Positions 33,671 through 42,454 of a stretch of DNA of 64,000 nucleotides are shown here, piece by piece (the stretch's first letter is position 1; each line of letters starts with the position of its first letter). The DNA comes from Flavobacterium microcysteis (GTDB taxonomy: Bacteria > Bacteroidota > Bacteroidia > Flavobacteriales > Flavobacteriaceae). The notes under the pieces are model-generated. The model ran no database searches. It saw nothing but the letters and a program-made list of their open reading frames with translations, and was not told where the DNA came from. The stretch spans positions 1 through 64,000 of the forward strand of contig NZ_VFJE01000048.1 in NCBI RefSeq assembly GCF_006385255.1. Direction: 5' to 3'. Both the position numbers and the translations under genes were made by a program.

Positions 33671-34462
33671 TTATAGGTTTTTAAGAATAAATTTAGCCTT
33701 TCCGGTGTCAAAAAAGATGTTTTCATCTTTAAATAAAGAATTCAATATTCCTGACTGGATTAAAGATTCGGGTGTGCCTTGCAATGTTTTCTCGGGACTC
33801 ATGACAATCATTTCATCACTTAATTGTAGCGCCAGATCCAAATCGTGTGTAGAAAACAAAATGCACTTTTGAGTTTCTACAGCCAGTTTTTTAAGCAGTT
33901 TAAATAATGAGACTTTGTGAAGCAGGTCTAAATGTGTTGTGGGTTCATCTAATATAATCAAAGGAGTGCTTTGTGCCAGGGCTCTTGCAACCAGAACTTT
34001 TTGCAATTGGCCATCGCTAATTTCGTAATGCTTTTTATCTGCCAGATGGCTGATTTGCGTGAGATCCATGGCTTCCTTGATCTTTTCCCTGTCATCTGAT
34101 GTAAGCTTCCCAATCCAGTTGGTATAAGGCTGTCTGCCCAAAGCGACTAATTCAAAAACAGTAAGATTGCTGGGAGGCAAACTCTCTGTCAATACGATGC
34201 TAAGTTGTTGTGCTAAAGAAGAAGGGCTGTAATTCCGAATGTCTTTTTCGTTTAATATAACCTGGCCAGAAAGTGCTTTTTGGATTCCGGTAAGCGTTCG
34301 GAGCAAAGTCGATTTTCCTATCCCATTAGCTCCAATCAAAGAAATCAGTTTTCCCGCTTTTAAATCCAAATGAATTTGCGAAGCGATGATAGTTTTCTCT
34401 TTTTTTGAGAAATATCCAATGCTCAATTCTTCAGCCTTAAGTATAGTCTTGCCTGTGCTCAT
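33671..34462 (-). CDS. btuD: ABC transporter ATPase of a B12/siderophore-type importer (BtuD-like)
   Basis: The 263-residue ATPase has a Walker A motif GANGIGKST at 44-52, a Q-loop in the LTESLPPSNLTVFELVALGRQP region, a signature ISDGQ at 148-152 and Walker B LIILDEP at 168-174 with HD in FSTHDLDLAL. The signature departs from LSGGQ, as in some FecE/BtuD homologues. The start codon overlaps the permease stop by one base. B12 is the likely cargo because a cobalamin riboswitch and BtuB/BtuG-like genes lie directly across the divergent region; a heme or siderophore cargo is the alternative. Confidence 0.85.
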   Translation of the reverse strand: MSTGKTILKAEELSIGYFSKKEKTIIASQIHLDLKAGKLISLIGANGIGKSTLLRTLTGIQKALSGQVILNEKDIRNYSPSSLAQQLSIVLTESLPPSNLTVFELVALGRQPYTNWIGKLTSDDREKIKEAMDLTQISHLADKKHYEISDGQLQKVLVARALAQSTPLIILDEPTTHLDLLHKVSLFKLLKKLAVETQKCILFSTHDLDLALQLSDEMIVMSPEKTLQGTPESLIQSGILNSLFKDENIFFDTGKAKFILKNL

Positions 34463-35493
34463 CAGATCATGAATTTTCGTTTACGGACTAAGAGCCATAC
34501 TACAATAGGTGCTCCCAGGATAGAAGTTATTGCATTGATAGGCAAAGTAAAATCATTCCCCGGCATTTGTGAAACGGTATCGCATATCAACAGTATTATA
34601 GCTCCAAAAAGTAGCGTGCCCCAAAATAATACATAATGGCTGCTGGTCTGGAAAACCATTTTTGAAATATGCGGAACGGCAAGTCCTATAAAAGCAATTG
34701 GGCCAACAAAGGCAGTAATGCTGCCTGCTAACAAGCTGGTTGCTATAATAATAATCAGCCGTGTTTTTTTAAAATTGATACCAAGGCTTTTAGCATAACG
34801 CTCGCCTAAAAGCAGGGCGTTTAAAGGTTTGATACATAAAGCACTTAATAAGAGTCCAATCAAACAGCAGATAGACAGAATCAGAATATTGGGCCAGGAT
34901 ATATTACCCAGACTGCCCAAAGACCAGAAGGTAAACTTTTGCAGCTCTTCTGCCGTACTGAAGTAGGAGAGTACGCCAATAATTGCATTTGTAAAACTTC
35001 CAAACATTAAACCCACAATAAGAATGGCCATTGTATTGCGAAGCCGCTGTGAAACCACTAATACGGCTAACAATACCATAAGACTGCCCAAACATGAAGC
35101 AAGTACGATTCCGTAGGAAGAAAGGAAAAAGCCGCTTAAAAAAGGAGGTAGAAGTCCTGAACCTAGAATTATAAAAGCAACGCCAAGACTGGCTCCTGAA
35201 CTCAATCCCAAAACATCAGGCCCGGCAAGCGGATTTCGGAATAAAGTCTGCATCAACAAGCCACTTATCGATAAGCCCATGCCAACCAATATGGCGGTCA
35301 AAGCCTTAGGAAAGCGATAATTCCAAATGATAATTTCCCATGAATTTTTGCTGGCCTGTCCACCAGAAAGGGAACTGGCGATATCTTCAATAGGGATATT
35401 GACAGAGCCTAGGCTGATATTCAGCAAAAAACAGGCAGCCAGGCAGATAAGCAAGGCTATGAAAAGAATTCTATTTCGGCTGTTTTGCTGCAA
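34462..35493 (-). CDS. btuC: FecCD-family ABC permease (BtuC-like)
   Basis: The 343-residue membrane protein has about ten hydrophobic helices and the FecCD landmarks: NYRFPKALTAILVGMGLSISG near 48-68, QTLFRNPLAGPDVLGLSSGA, and GPIAFIGLAVPHI in the second half. The first in-frame start after the upstream stop is a TTG at 35493, eight bases beyond the binding-protein stop; the next ATG is too far inside the first helices, so TTG is preferred. It forms the inner-membrane channel with the ATPase encoded next. Confidence 0.87.
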   Translation of the reverse strand: MQQNSRNRILFIALLICLAACFLLNISLGSVNIPIEDIASSLSGGQASKNSWEIIIWNYRFPKALTAILVGMGLSISGLLMQTLFRNPLAGPDVLGLSSGASLGVAFIILGSGLLPPFLSGFFLSSYGIVLASCLGSLMVLLAVLVVSQRLRNTMAILIVGLMFGSFTNAIIGVLSYFSTAEELQKFTFWSLGSLGNISWPNILILSICCLIGLLLSALCIKPLNALLLGERYAKSLGINFKKTRLIIIIATSLLAGSITAFVGPIAFIGLAVPHISKMVFQTSSHYVLFWGTLLFGAIILLICDTVSQMPGNDFTLPINAITSILGAPIVVWLLVRKRKFMI

Positions 35494-35501
35494 ACGATAG
35501 A

Positions 35502-36647
35502 TTATTTTAATTTTTCAAAAATATACAGTTCATATTCCGGAAGCAGTTCAGGATGTAAAATCTTGATAAGATCTTTCAGGATAAGATCCGGACGATTTGA
35601 TGCCAGCTCATAATACAATATCCCGCCTGTCTTTCCTTTTTTGCTACTAAAAGAATAGATGTTTTTGTTTTTAAAAGCTTTGAAATGAGCATAATTAGGA
35701 TTGCTTTCTGTCATTTCCTTAAAAGTAGTAAATTGAGCAGGGCCAATCCAAAAATCTACATTTTCGGCCTTTTCCATAACCGTTTCGAATGAAAGTGCCA
35801 GACTTCCTGTTCCTTCACTGTCGGCCCAAAGATAAGCTGCATTGGCATCTTTCAGAAATGTCGCTGCCCAGCTGTTGCCTCGAGGCATATACCATTGTTC
35901 TTTATAAATGGCACCGCTTAAAACAGTCGGTTTTGTTGTTGCCTTTTTAGCTAATTCTGTAGCTTCTTTATATGCAGTTTCCACTTCAGAAAACAAAAGA
36001 TCTGCTTTTTCATCCAGGCCATATAAAGCTCCGAAAAATTTAATCCATTCTGCTTTGCCTAAAGGTGATTCTTCCATCCAGTCTCCATTAAAAAAAACTT
36101 TCAGTCCACTTTTTTGCAAATTGTCATAGGTCTTAGTATCACTGCCGCTGCTGTAGCCTACAAGAGCTTCCGGATCAAGGTCGATCAGCCTTTCTGTATT
36201 GAGGCTCTGATTCGCTCCAACTTCCTTAACCTTGCCAGCATCAATAAGCTTTCGGGTCTTTTCAGACGAAATAAGATTGGTGTCCGGAAAACCAAGCAAA
36301 GTGTTTTCAACTCCAAGCATTTCTAAAGATGGGATGTGTGTTGTTGAAGTCACCACAACACTTTTGATAGGAACTTGCAGGGAAGTATAATTTTTTAAAC
36401 TGTCAGGCAAAGAAATTCCTTTTTTATGAAGCACATAGGTAAAGGTTTTATTGGCTTCAGGCCAAGGGTTTGAAACCTTTACGATAGAATATCCTTCATG
36501 CTTGTAAATTTCAAATCCTTTTGCGTAACGTATGCTGTTTTGAGGTTTTGCTTCTGTAACAGTGGAGTTGACAGGGTCATTTTTTTTACACGCTACTGCG
36601 AAAAGCAAGAACAGAAATAAGGAATATTTTGAAAGAAATGATTTCAT
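35502..36647 (-). CDS. btuF: ABC substrate-binding lipoprotein (BtuF-like)
   Basis: The 381-residue protein has a lipoprotein signal with Cys20 (FAVACKKND). The two lobes of a class III (helical-backbone) binding protein follow: VVVTSTTHIPSLEMLGVENTLLGFP, then IDLDPEALVGYS and later FWIGPAQFTTFKEM. It would hand the vitamin to BtuC/D in the periplasm. It heads the three-gene importer operon, and a -7 box lies 23 bases upstream of the start. No riboswitch was found on this strand. Confidence 0.87.
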   Translation of the reverse strand: MKSFLSKYSLFLFLLFAVACKKNDPVNSTVTEAKPQNSIRYAKGFEIYKHEGYSIVKVSNPWPEANKTFTYVLHKKGISLPDSLKNYTSLQVPIKSVVVTSTTHIPSLEMLGVENTLLGFPDTNLISSEKTRKLIDAGKVKEVGANQSLNTERLIDLDPEALVGYSSGSDTKTYDNLQKSGLKVFFNGDWMEESPLGKAEWIKFFGALYGLDEKADLLFSEVETAYKEATELAKKATTKPTVLSGAIYKEQWYMPRGNSWAATFLKDANAAYLWADSEGTGSLALSFETVMEKAENVDFWIGPAQFTTFKEMTESNPNYAHFKAFKNKNIYSFSSKKGKTGGILYYELASNRPDLILKDLIKILHPELLPEYELYIFEKLK

Positions 36648-36669
36648 AAAAAAGTTTTTGTGAAGACCG

Positions 36670-36677
36670 CAAAGATA
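36670..36677 (-). promoter_or_regulatory. -7 box upstream of the btuF-like gene
   Basis: TATCTTTG on the minus strand matches TAnnTTTG exactly and lies 23 bases before the start. No good TTG is seen at the normal distance. Confidence 0.45.
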
Positions 36678-36733
36678 AAAGTTATTGTATTGAACCGACA
36701 GCAGTTTTTTGATTTTTCAATCAAGTGAGGAAC

Positions 36734-36786
36734 TTTGCATCTTTACGCACAACTATTTCATGCAAAGACGCAGAGCCGCAAAGCAA
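36734..36786. repeat. Interspersed palindromic element, copy 2 (one arm degenerate)
   Basis: The right arm GCAAAGACGCAGAGCCGCAAAG is intact (36762-36783), while the left arm has lost about eight bases and has point changes (CTTTGCATCTTTACGCA). The loop CAACTATTTCA resembles that of copy 3. It lies between the divergent B12 operons, together with the riboswitch promoter. The rest of 36790-36955 is AT-rich and shows nothing else. Confidence 0.8.
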
Positions 36787-36955
36787 GAAAAATATAAACT
36801 TATTGGAATTTGATTTTGGTATAAGATTTTAGGTAATTCATTCAATTTTTTTTGGCAGGAGAATTTTTTTGCATTGCAAAAATGTTTTGTAATCGAATGA
36901 AAAAATAATAAAAAAACAAAAAAGGCTGCTCAAAAAAGCATTCCATTGAGCTTTT

Positions 36956-36987
36956 TGAAAAAAATTAAATCAAATGCTTTATATTTG
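36956..36987 (+). promoter_or_regulatory. Promoter of the B12 riboswitch transcript
   Basis: TTG at 36956-36958, 21 bases, then TATATTTG at 36980-36987. Transcription would begin just upstream of the riboswitch. Confidence 0.7.
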
Positions 36988-36997
36988 CATTCGAATT

Positions 36998-37166
36998 AAG
37001 GTTGTGATTGATTGTTACAAATCACATTAAAAGGGAATTTGGTGTAAAACCAAAGCTGTTCCCGCAACTGTAAGCTATTTAGCTTGTTGTTATCTACAAA
37101 CCACTGTCCGGCACATTGCGGATGGGAAGGTAAACAACAAGACGCAAGCCAGGAGACCTGCCTTTT
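36998..37166 (+). promoter_or_regulatory. Cobalamin riboswitch (RF00174-like)
   Basis: The conserved blocks appear in order: AAAAGGGAA with GGTG (37029-37044), CTGTTCCCGCAACTGTAAG (37056-37074), CCACTGTCCGGC (37101-37112), GGATGGGAAGG (37120-37130), and the B12 box GACGCAAGCCAGGAGACCTGCC (37141-37162). The closing stem pairs AAGGT at 36998 with ACCT near 37156. Binding of adenosyl- or hydroxocobalamin represses downstream genes. A short hairpin (AAACCTT with AAGGTTT, about 37183-37203) lies between it and the start codon and may form the expression platform. Confidence 0.96.
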
Positions 37167-37210
37167 TTCTTAACAATTATCAAACCTTCGGGAAAAAGGT
37201 TTCGAAAATT

Positions 37211-39043
37211 ATGATTTTTAGAAAGCTATACCTGTTTTTATTTTTCTGCATCTGCCAATCTGCATTGGCACAGCATGACAGCATCCATAATTTGAAAGTA
37301 GTAGAAATTTCAGACCTACAGCTTAAGGATTATTCGGATTCGCAGTCGGTATTGAAATTGCAGGACTCCATTATCAACAAAAACCAATCTTCGCTTACTT
37401 CATTGCTGAATTATAATTCCGTAATCTATTTTAAAGAAAATGGACTTGGTATGGTGTCTTCTCCATCTTTCAGAGGAACAACCGCACAGCAAACTGCCGT
37501 TGTCTGGAACGGAATCAATATTAATTCGCAATTGAACGGGCAGACTGATTTCAATACCATCACTACAAGAGACTTTAATTCTATAGCTGTTCGTGCCGGA
37601 GGCGGAAGTTCGATTTATGGAAGCAGCGCCATTGGCGGAAGTATCCACCTCAATAACACTATTAGTTTTAAAGAACATTTTTCTAATACGCTTCGGTTGA
37701 ATTATGGCAGCTTCAATACTTTTGGTGGAAACTATAAGATTGATGCTTCTGATGGCAAATTCAGCGTTCAGATGAGTGTGTCCAGAAACAGTTCTGATAA
37801 TGATTATGAGTATGTGGATTCCGACGGCAAAAACTTAAACGGACAATACCATAATACCAGCCTCAATGCAGCAGTAGGTTATAAGATTAACGATGCTAAC
37901 TTTTTAAAACTATACAGTCAGGTGTTTGAAGGCGAAAGACATTTTTCGCTCATCTTTCCTTCTGAAATCCCAACCAAATATCAGGATCTGAATTCCCGTA
38001 ATTTACTGGAATGGGATAGCTTTTTCGGCAAATTTGTTTCTAAAGTAAAAGTAGCCGCACTAAGCGAAAAGTATAAATATTTTGGCAACGTAAAGTCAGA
38101 CAACTACACCTTTGGGCAGGTGAGGACTTATATTGGAAAATACGACCTTGCCTTTGATGCCAGTGATGCAATTAAGCTAAATGCGGTTGTTGATTTTACA
38201 CAAAATAAAGGAGAAGGTTCTGATATTAAAAACGAACAAAGAAACATCGGTTCCGCCAGTCTGCTATTTAAGCATCAACTGACACAAAAAATAGGCTACG
38301 ATCTAAGCTTCAGAAAAGAATTTACCAATAACTACAAAAGCCCATTTTTATTTTCTTTAGGGACGAAATGGGCAGCTACTGATTTTTATACATTAAAACT
38401 AAACGGTTCAAAAAACTTCAGAGTACCCACTTTTAATGATTTATACTGGCAACCGGGCGGAAATGAAGACCTTAAACCCGAGTCCTCGTATCAGGCAGAA
38501 ATAGGAAACGAGTTCCGTTTTGCAGGTTTCAAAGTCACGCTGACCGGTTATTATATCGATATTAAAGACATGCTTCGCTGGATTCCGAATGGTTCTGTAT
38601 GGTCGCCACAAAACACAGATAAAGTCCGTACCTACGGAGGTGAAGCCTTGGTCAATTGGTCAAAAAGTTTTGGAAAGCACCATTTCATGTTGAACGGGAC
38701 TTATGCTTATACTGTTTCAGAAGACATGGAAAAAAAGAAACAGTTGATTTATGTTCCGTATCATAAGGCTACTTCCTCATTGAGTTATTCCTGGAACAAG
38801 CTGGCTGTAGATTACCAATGTCTGTATAACGGAGAAGTTTTTACCAGATCTGACAACAATTCACGATATAATATTGATGCTTATTTTGTAAGCAATGCCT
38901 CAGTAAGTTATGATTTTGGAAAAAAAGATTCCTGGATTGTAGGCTTTCAGGTACTGAATCTTTTAAATGAAAACTATGCCAGTGTAGAAAGCCGATTTCT
39001 GCCTGGAAGAAATTTTAATATGTATCTAACCTTAAATTTTTAA
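37211..39043 (+). CDS. btuB: BtuB-like TonB-dependent receptor under riboswitch control
   Basis: The 610-residue outer membrane protein has a signal peptide ending at ALAQ. The plug shows SLTSLLNYNSVIYFKENG, FRGTTAQQTAVVWNGI and SSIYGSSAIGGSIHL. A 22-strand-like barrel follows, ending in NMYLTLNF with a terminal Phe. It lacks the N-terminal carboxypeptidase-like extension of SusC proteins, as true BtuB. The cobalamin riboswitch 45 bases upstream and the ABC importer next door make vitamin B12 the likely substrate. Three genes for surface proteins follow with gaps of only 3 to 26 bases. Confidence 0.9.
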   Translation: MIFRKLYLFLFFCICQSALAQHDSIHNLKVVEISDLQLKDYSDSQSVLKLQDSIINKNQSSLTSLLNYNSVIYFKENGLGMVSSPSFRGTTAQQTAVVWNGININSQLNGQTDFNTITTRDFNSIAVRAGGGSSIYGSSAIGGSIHLNNTISFKEHFSNTLRLNYGSFNTFGGNYKIDASDGKFSVQMSVSRNSSDNDYEYVDSDGKNLNGQYHNTSLNAAVGYKINDANFLKLYSQVFEGERHFSLIFPSEIPTKYQDLNSRNLLEWDSFFGKFVSKVKVAALSEKYKYFGNVKSDNYTFGQVRTYIGKYDLAFDASDAIKLNAVVDFTQNKGEGSDIKNEQRNIGSASLLFKHQLTQKIGYDLSFRKEFTNNYKSPFLFSLGTKWAATDFYTLKLNGSKNFRVPTFNDLYWQPGGNEDLKPESSYQAEIGNEFRFAGFKVTLTGYYIDIKDMLRWIPNGSVWSPQNTDKVRTYGGEALVNWSKSFGKHHFMLNGTYAYTVSEDMEKKKQLIYVPYHKATSSLSYSWNKLAVDYQCLYNGEVFTRSDNNSRYNIDAYFVSNASVSYDFGKKDSWIVGFQVLNLLNENYASVESRFLPGRNFNMYLTLNF

Positions 39044-39046
39044 AAT

Positions 39047-40084
39047 ATGAAAAAGCTAAATAAGTTTTTTTTGATGCTGTTTGCAAGCTCACTTTTTTTG
39101 GCTTCATGTAGCAGTGATGACAGTTCTCCAAACGTATCATTAGGTCAATATGACAATGGAATGTTTGTAGTAAATGAAGGAAATTCAACCGTTACTACCA
39201 GCTCTATTACTTTTATCAGCAATTCTGGAGCTGTAGAGCAAGATGTTTTTAGAAATGTCAATCCGGGAGCGGCAGGATTAGGAACCTACCTTCAGCCAAT
39301 GTTTTTTGATAATACAAGAGCTTTTATCATTTCAGGTTCGGCTAATAAAATTACAGTTGTCAACCGTTATACTTTTGAGTTTATTGCAACGATCAGTACT
39401 AACCTGGAAAACCCAAGATATGGAGCTGTAGCCAATGGTAAGGCTTATGTAACTAATGCAGGAGACTGGATGACAGGTGCAGACGATTTCTTGACGGTAA
39501 TCAATCTGTCAGATTATTCTACAAGTAAGGCAACTATTGGTGTCTGGTCAGAAAAAATAATAGAAGAAAATAACAAGCTGTATATCGCTAACGGTTATGC
39601 TTATGGAGATGCTACTTCTATTACAGTTTTCAATCCGGTAACAAATAATGTAGAAACGACTATCCAACTTGGATTCAATCCTAATTCTTTTGAAGAAGAA
39701 AACGGGATCTTATATGTTTTAGGTTCTGAAAAACTTGCAAAAATCAATCTGGCTACCAATGCAGTTGTTGGAACTCCGATTACTATTTCAGCAGGAGCTA
39801 AAAACCTGAATATTGAAGACAATAAGATTTATTATACTGTGGATACGGCTGTTTATGCTATGGCTATTAATGCGACTGTAGCTCCGTCAACTCCATTGCT
39901 AACCTATCAATCCCAGTCACAAGATGGAAGAATGTATGGTTTTGCAGTAAACGATGGCAAAATTTATATTGCCGATGGTGGAGATTTCGCCTCAGACAGC
40001 AAAGCGTATATCTATTCAACAACAGGTTCCCTATTAAGAACAATTACAGTAGGAGTCGGACCAAACGGCTTTTATTTCAATTAA
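39047..40084 (+). CDS. BtuG-like beta-propeller lipoprotein (YncE/DUF5074 type)
   Basis: The 345-residue lipoprotein has Cys21 in FLASCSSDD. The mature chain is built of repeated beta-propeller blades, for example FIISGSANKITVVNRYTFE, NPRYGAVANGKAYVTNAGDW and GKIYIADGGDF. In Bacteroides, the surface lipoprotein BtuG is a seven-bladed propeller that binds B12 very tightly and caps BtuB. Placement three bases after the btuB-like gene and behind a cobalamin riboswitch strongly suggests the same role here (inference from family and context). Confidence 0.85.
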   Translation: MKKLNKFFLMLFASSLFLASCSSDDSSPNVSLGQYDNGMFVVNEGNSTVTTSSITFISNSGAVEQDVFRNVNPGAAGLGTYLQPMFFDNTRAFIISGSANKITVVNRYTFEFIATISTNLENPRYGAVANGKAYVTNAGDWMTGADDFLTVINLSDYSTSKATIGVWSEKIIEENNKLYIANGYAYGDATSITVFNPVTNNVETTIQLGFNPNSFEEENGILYVLGSEKLAKINLATNAVVGTPITISAGAKNLNIEDNKIYYTVDTAVYAMAINATVAPSTPLLTYQSQSQDGRMYGFAVNDGKIYIADGGDFASDSKAYIYSTTGSLLRTITVGVGPNGFYFN

Positions 40085-40110
40085 TAATCAATTTTTTTTA
40101 ACTCAATTCC

Positions 40111-41406
40111 ATGAAACAACTTTACGGCTTTCTTGTAGCCAGCTTACTATCTTTTACCGCTCTGCCGGTTTTTGGACAAAACTTTAACGATGGCGTTTTT
40201 ATCCTGAATGAAGGAGGCGCAGGTTCTAACAACGCTTCGGTTTCTTTTCTTTCCAATACAGGAGACCTGCAAAACAATATTTATGCAACAGTAAATCCAA
40301 ATGACGGTGCTCTTGGAGATACGGCTCAGAATATTGCTATCCACGGTGATTATGCATATATCGTTGTGAATATTTCTAATACGATTAAAATTGTCAATAG
40401 CCAGACATTTCAATATGTAGCGACTATCAATACAGGACTTAGCAATCCAAGATATATTGCTTTTAGTAATGGAAAAGCCTATGTGACCAATTGGGGTAAC
40501 GGAGGAAGTGCAACCGATGATTATGTAGCAGTAATTAATCTTTCTACCAATACAATTGAAACAAATATTGCTTTGGCAGAAGGTGTTGAAAGAATTCTGG
40601 AAATAAACGGAAAGTTGTATGTGGCGCATCAAGGGGGCTATGGTTATGGAAACACAATTTCTGTAATTAATCCTGCAACAAATACTTTGGAACAAACTAT
40701 TCAGGTAGGTGATGTTCCAAATTCAATGGTAGAAAAAGATGGAATTTTATACGTGCTTTGCGGTGGAAAACCAAACTGGTCAGGATCAGAAACATTTGGA
40801 GCTTTAGTTAAAATAAATACTACAACCAATACCGTTATAGGTCAGGTTGACTTTCCTCAAAAGCATCCATCGAATTTGAAAATTGATGGCAGCAATGTGT
40901 ATTATGGTATTAATGCAGATGTTTTCAAAACATCGATTACAGATACAACTGTGCCAGCAACACCTTTCTTTACGTTGCCTCCACAGAACCAGTACGGAAT
41001 CTATGGCATGGAAATCATCAATAACAAGATTTATATAGGTGATGCAGTTAATTATGTAGCTAATGGTAAAGTATATGTGTATTCAACAACAGATGGAACT
41101 TTAGCGAATACCTATACTGTAGGGAAATTGCCAAATGGTTTCGTCAAAGCTGTTGATAGCAATTTGGGAACCGGAGAACATTCAAAACTGGATATTGTGC
41201 TTTATCCTAACCCCGCAACAGATTATTTATATGTAAATACAGATAAGCCGGCTACAGTAAAAATGTATGATATGGCAGGAAGACTGATAAAAAATCAAGC
41301 TTATGCTACTTCAGGAATTGGTATTTCTGAATTGAATCCGGGGATGTATGTTGTGGAAATCACAATCGATAATACAAAAAGCGTACAGAAAATAATAAAA
41401 AGGTAA
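40111..41406 (+). CDS. BtuG-like beta-propeller with T9SS type A tail
   Basis: This 431-residue paralogue of the preceding lipoprotein starts with a normal Sec signal (LPVFGQ) rather than a lipobox. It keeps the same opening (FILNEGGAGSNNASVSFLS against FVVNEGNSTVTTSSITFIS) and the same blades (NPRYIAFSNGKAYVTNWG). It then adds about 75 residues of type A sorting domain (IVLYPNPATDYLYVN, ISELNPGMYVVEI). So one propeller is lipid-anchored and the other is exported through T9SS. Either may bind B12 at the cell surface, or this one could be released. Confidence 0.85.
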   Translation: MKQLYGFLVASLLSFTALPVFGQNFNDGVFILNEGGAGSNNASVSFLSNTGDLQNNIYATVNPNDGALGDTAQNIAIHGDYAYIVVNISNTIKIVNSQTFQYVATINTGLSNPRYIAFSNGKAYVTNWGNGGSATDDYVAVINLSTNTIETNIALAEGVERILEINGKLYVAHQGGYGYGNTISVINPATNTLEQTIQVGDVPNSMVEKDGILYVLCGGKPNWSGSETFGALVKINTTTNTVIGQVDFPQKHPSNLKIDGSNVYYGINADVFKTSITDTTVPATPFFTLPPQNQYGIYGMEIINNKIYIGDAVNYVANGKVYVYSTTDGTLANTYTVGKLPNGFVKAVDSNLGTGEHSKLDIVLYPNPATDYLYVNTDKPATVKMYDMAGRLIKNQAYATSGIGISELNPGMYVVEITIDNTKSVQKIIKR

Positions 41407-41412
41407 GACCTA

Positions 41413-42387
41413 ATGAAAAGAATCTTATCCCTGATGTCTCTGATGTCTCTTTCTCCGGTTTTCGCACAATCGTATGCGCCGGAAGCAGGAGTGGCAGGCT
41501 CAACAGCTATAGAACCCAATAGTCCGCTTTTTGTGGCTTGGGCTACAGGTGTTACGGTAGAGCGAGGTTATGTCAATAAGGCCAATTCAAGTCTTGTAGT
41601 TTCTGGAAGCAACCGGGCTTCGGCTGGTGTTCCTCAAAATGCGGTTGGGCCTGCCAATGGAAGCGTTGTATGTCTGGGTGATGAAGGCAGTGCAATTCTG
41701 ACATTTGAATTGCCAATCATCAACGGGCCGGGATTTGATTTTGCTGTTTTTGAAAACGGAGGCCCTTCTTTTTTAGAACTCGGTTTTGTAGAAGTAAGTT
41801 CTGACGGTATTAATTTTTTTAGATTTCCGGCGCATAGCCAAACACAGACCGCTACCCAGATTGGAACTTTTGGAACACCATCAGCACCTTTTCTGAACAA
41901 TCTGGCAGGAAAGTACGGTAGCAAAGGAACACCTTTTGATTTGACGGATATTCCGGACAATCAGCTGTTGGATAAGAACAAAATTACGCACGTAAAAGTA
42001 ATCGATGTTGTAGGTTCGATAGATCCGTTGTATGCTACTTATGATAGTCACGGAAATGCAGTGAATGATTCTTTTCCTACGCCGTTTAATTCAGGAGGAT
42101 TTGACCTGGATGCCGTAGGTGTAATCCATCAAAGTACGTTAGGTATAGATGATGCTTCCAGAAAAGCAATCGCTTTGTATCCAAATCCGGCTTCAGAAAA
42201 ATTCTATATCCGTAATCTGGAAGAGACAGGCAAGATAACAATCTATGACCTGTCTGGCAGAATTGTTTTTGAAAAAAATATCCAAGACGAGGAAGCTATT
42301 CCAGTTTCGGGATTAAATACGGGAATGTATATAGTAGAGATACATACCGGAACAAAAAAGGTTAATGAACGTTTGGTTGTGAAATAA
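41413..42387 (+). CDS. T9SS type A-sorted surface protein of the B12 operon
   Basis: The 324-residue protein has a signal peptide ending at VFAQ. A domain of about 230 residues follows with LGDEGSAILTFELPIINGPG, FDFAVFENGGPSFLELGFVEVSSDG and GFDLDAVGVIH. This is a pattern seen in conserved Bacteroidota 'cell surface proteins' whose genes often lie near btuB. A type A sorting tail ends it (IALYPNPASEKFYI). It might be an additional B12-binding or corrinoid-capturing accessory, functionally like the Bacteroides BtuH proteins; sequence relation to these cannot be judged here. Confidence 0.8.
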   Translation: MKRILSLMSLMSLSPVFAQSYAPEAGVAGSTAIEPNSPLFVAWATGVTVERGYVNKANSSLVVSGSNRASAGVPQNAVGPANGSVVCLGDEGSAILTFELPIINGPGFDFAVFENGGPSFLELGFVEVSSDGINFFRFPAHSQTQTATQIGTFGTPSAPFLNNLAGKYGSKGTPFDLTDIPDNQLLDKNKITHVKVIDVVGSIDPLYATYDSHGNAVNDSFPTPFNSGGFDLDAVGVIHQSTLGIDDASRKAIALYPNPASEKFYIRNLEETGKITIYDLSGRIVFEKNIQDEEAIPVSGLNTGMYIVEIHTGTKKVNERLVVK

Positions 42388-42406
42388 TTTTGCAACCGTT
42401 GATAAC

Positions 42407-42438
42407 AAAAAAGGCTTCCTGATCAGGAAGCCTTTTTT
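42407..42438. terminator. Terminator of the B12 surface operon, bidirectional
   Basis: AAAAAAGGCTTCCT pairs with AGGAAGCCTTTTTT around a GATC-type minimal loop. A T-run follows on the plus strand, and an A-run serves the minus strand. Confidence 0.92.
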
Positions 42439-42454
42439 GTTTTTTTATTATTGA

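Noticed and set aside
36648..36998. Second cobalamin riboswitch for the ABC importer on the minus strand
   Set aside because: The conserved blocks (GCCACTG, the B12 box) were looked for and not found on that strand.
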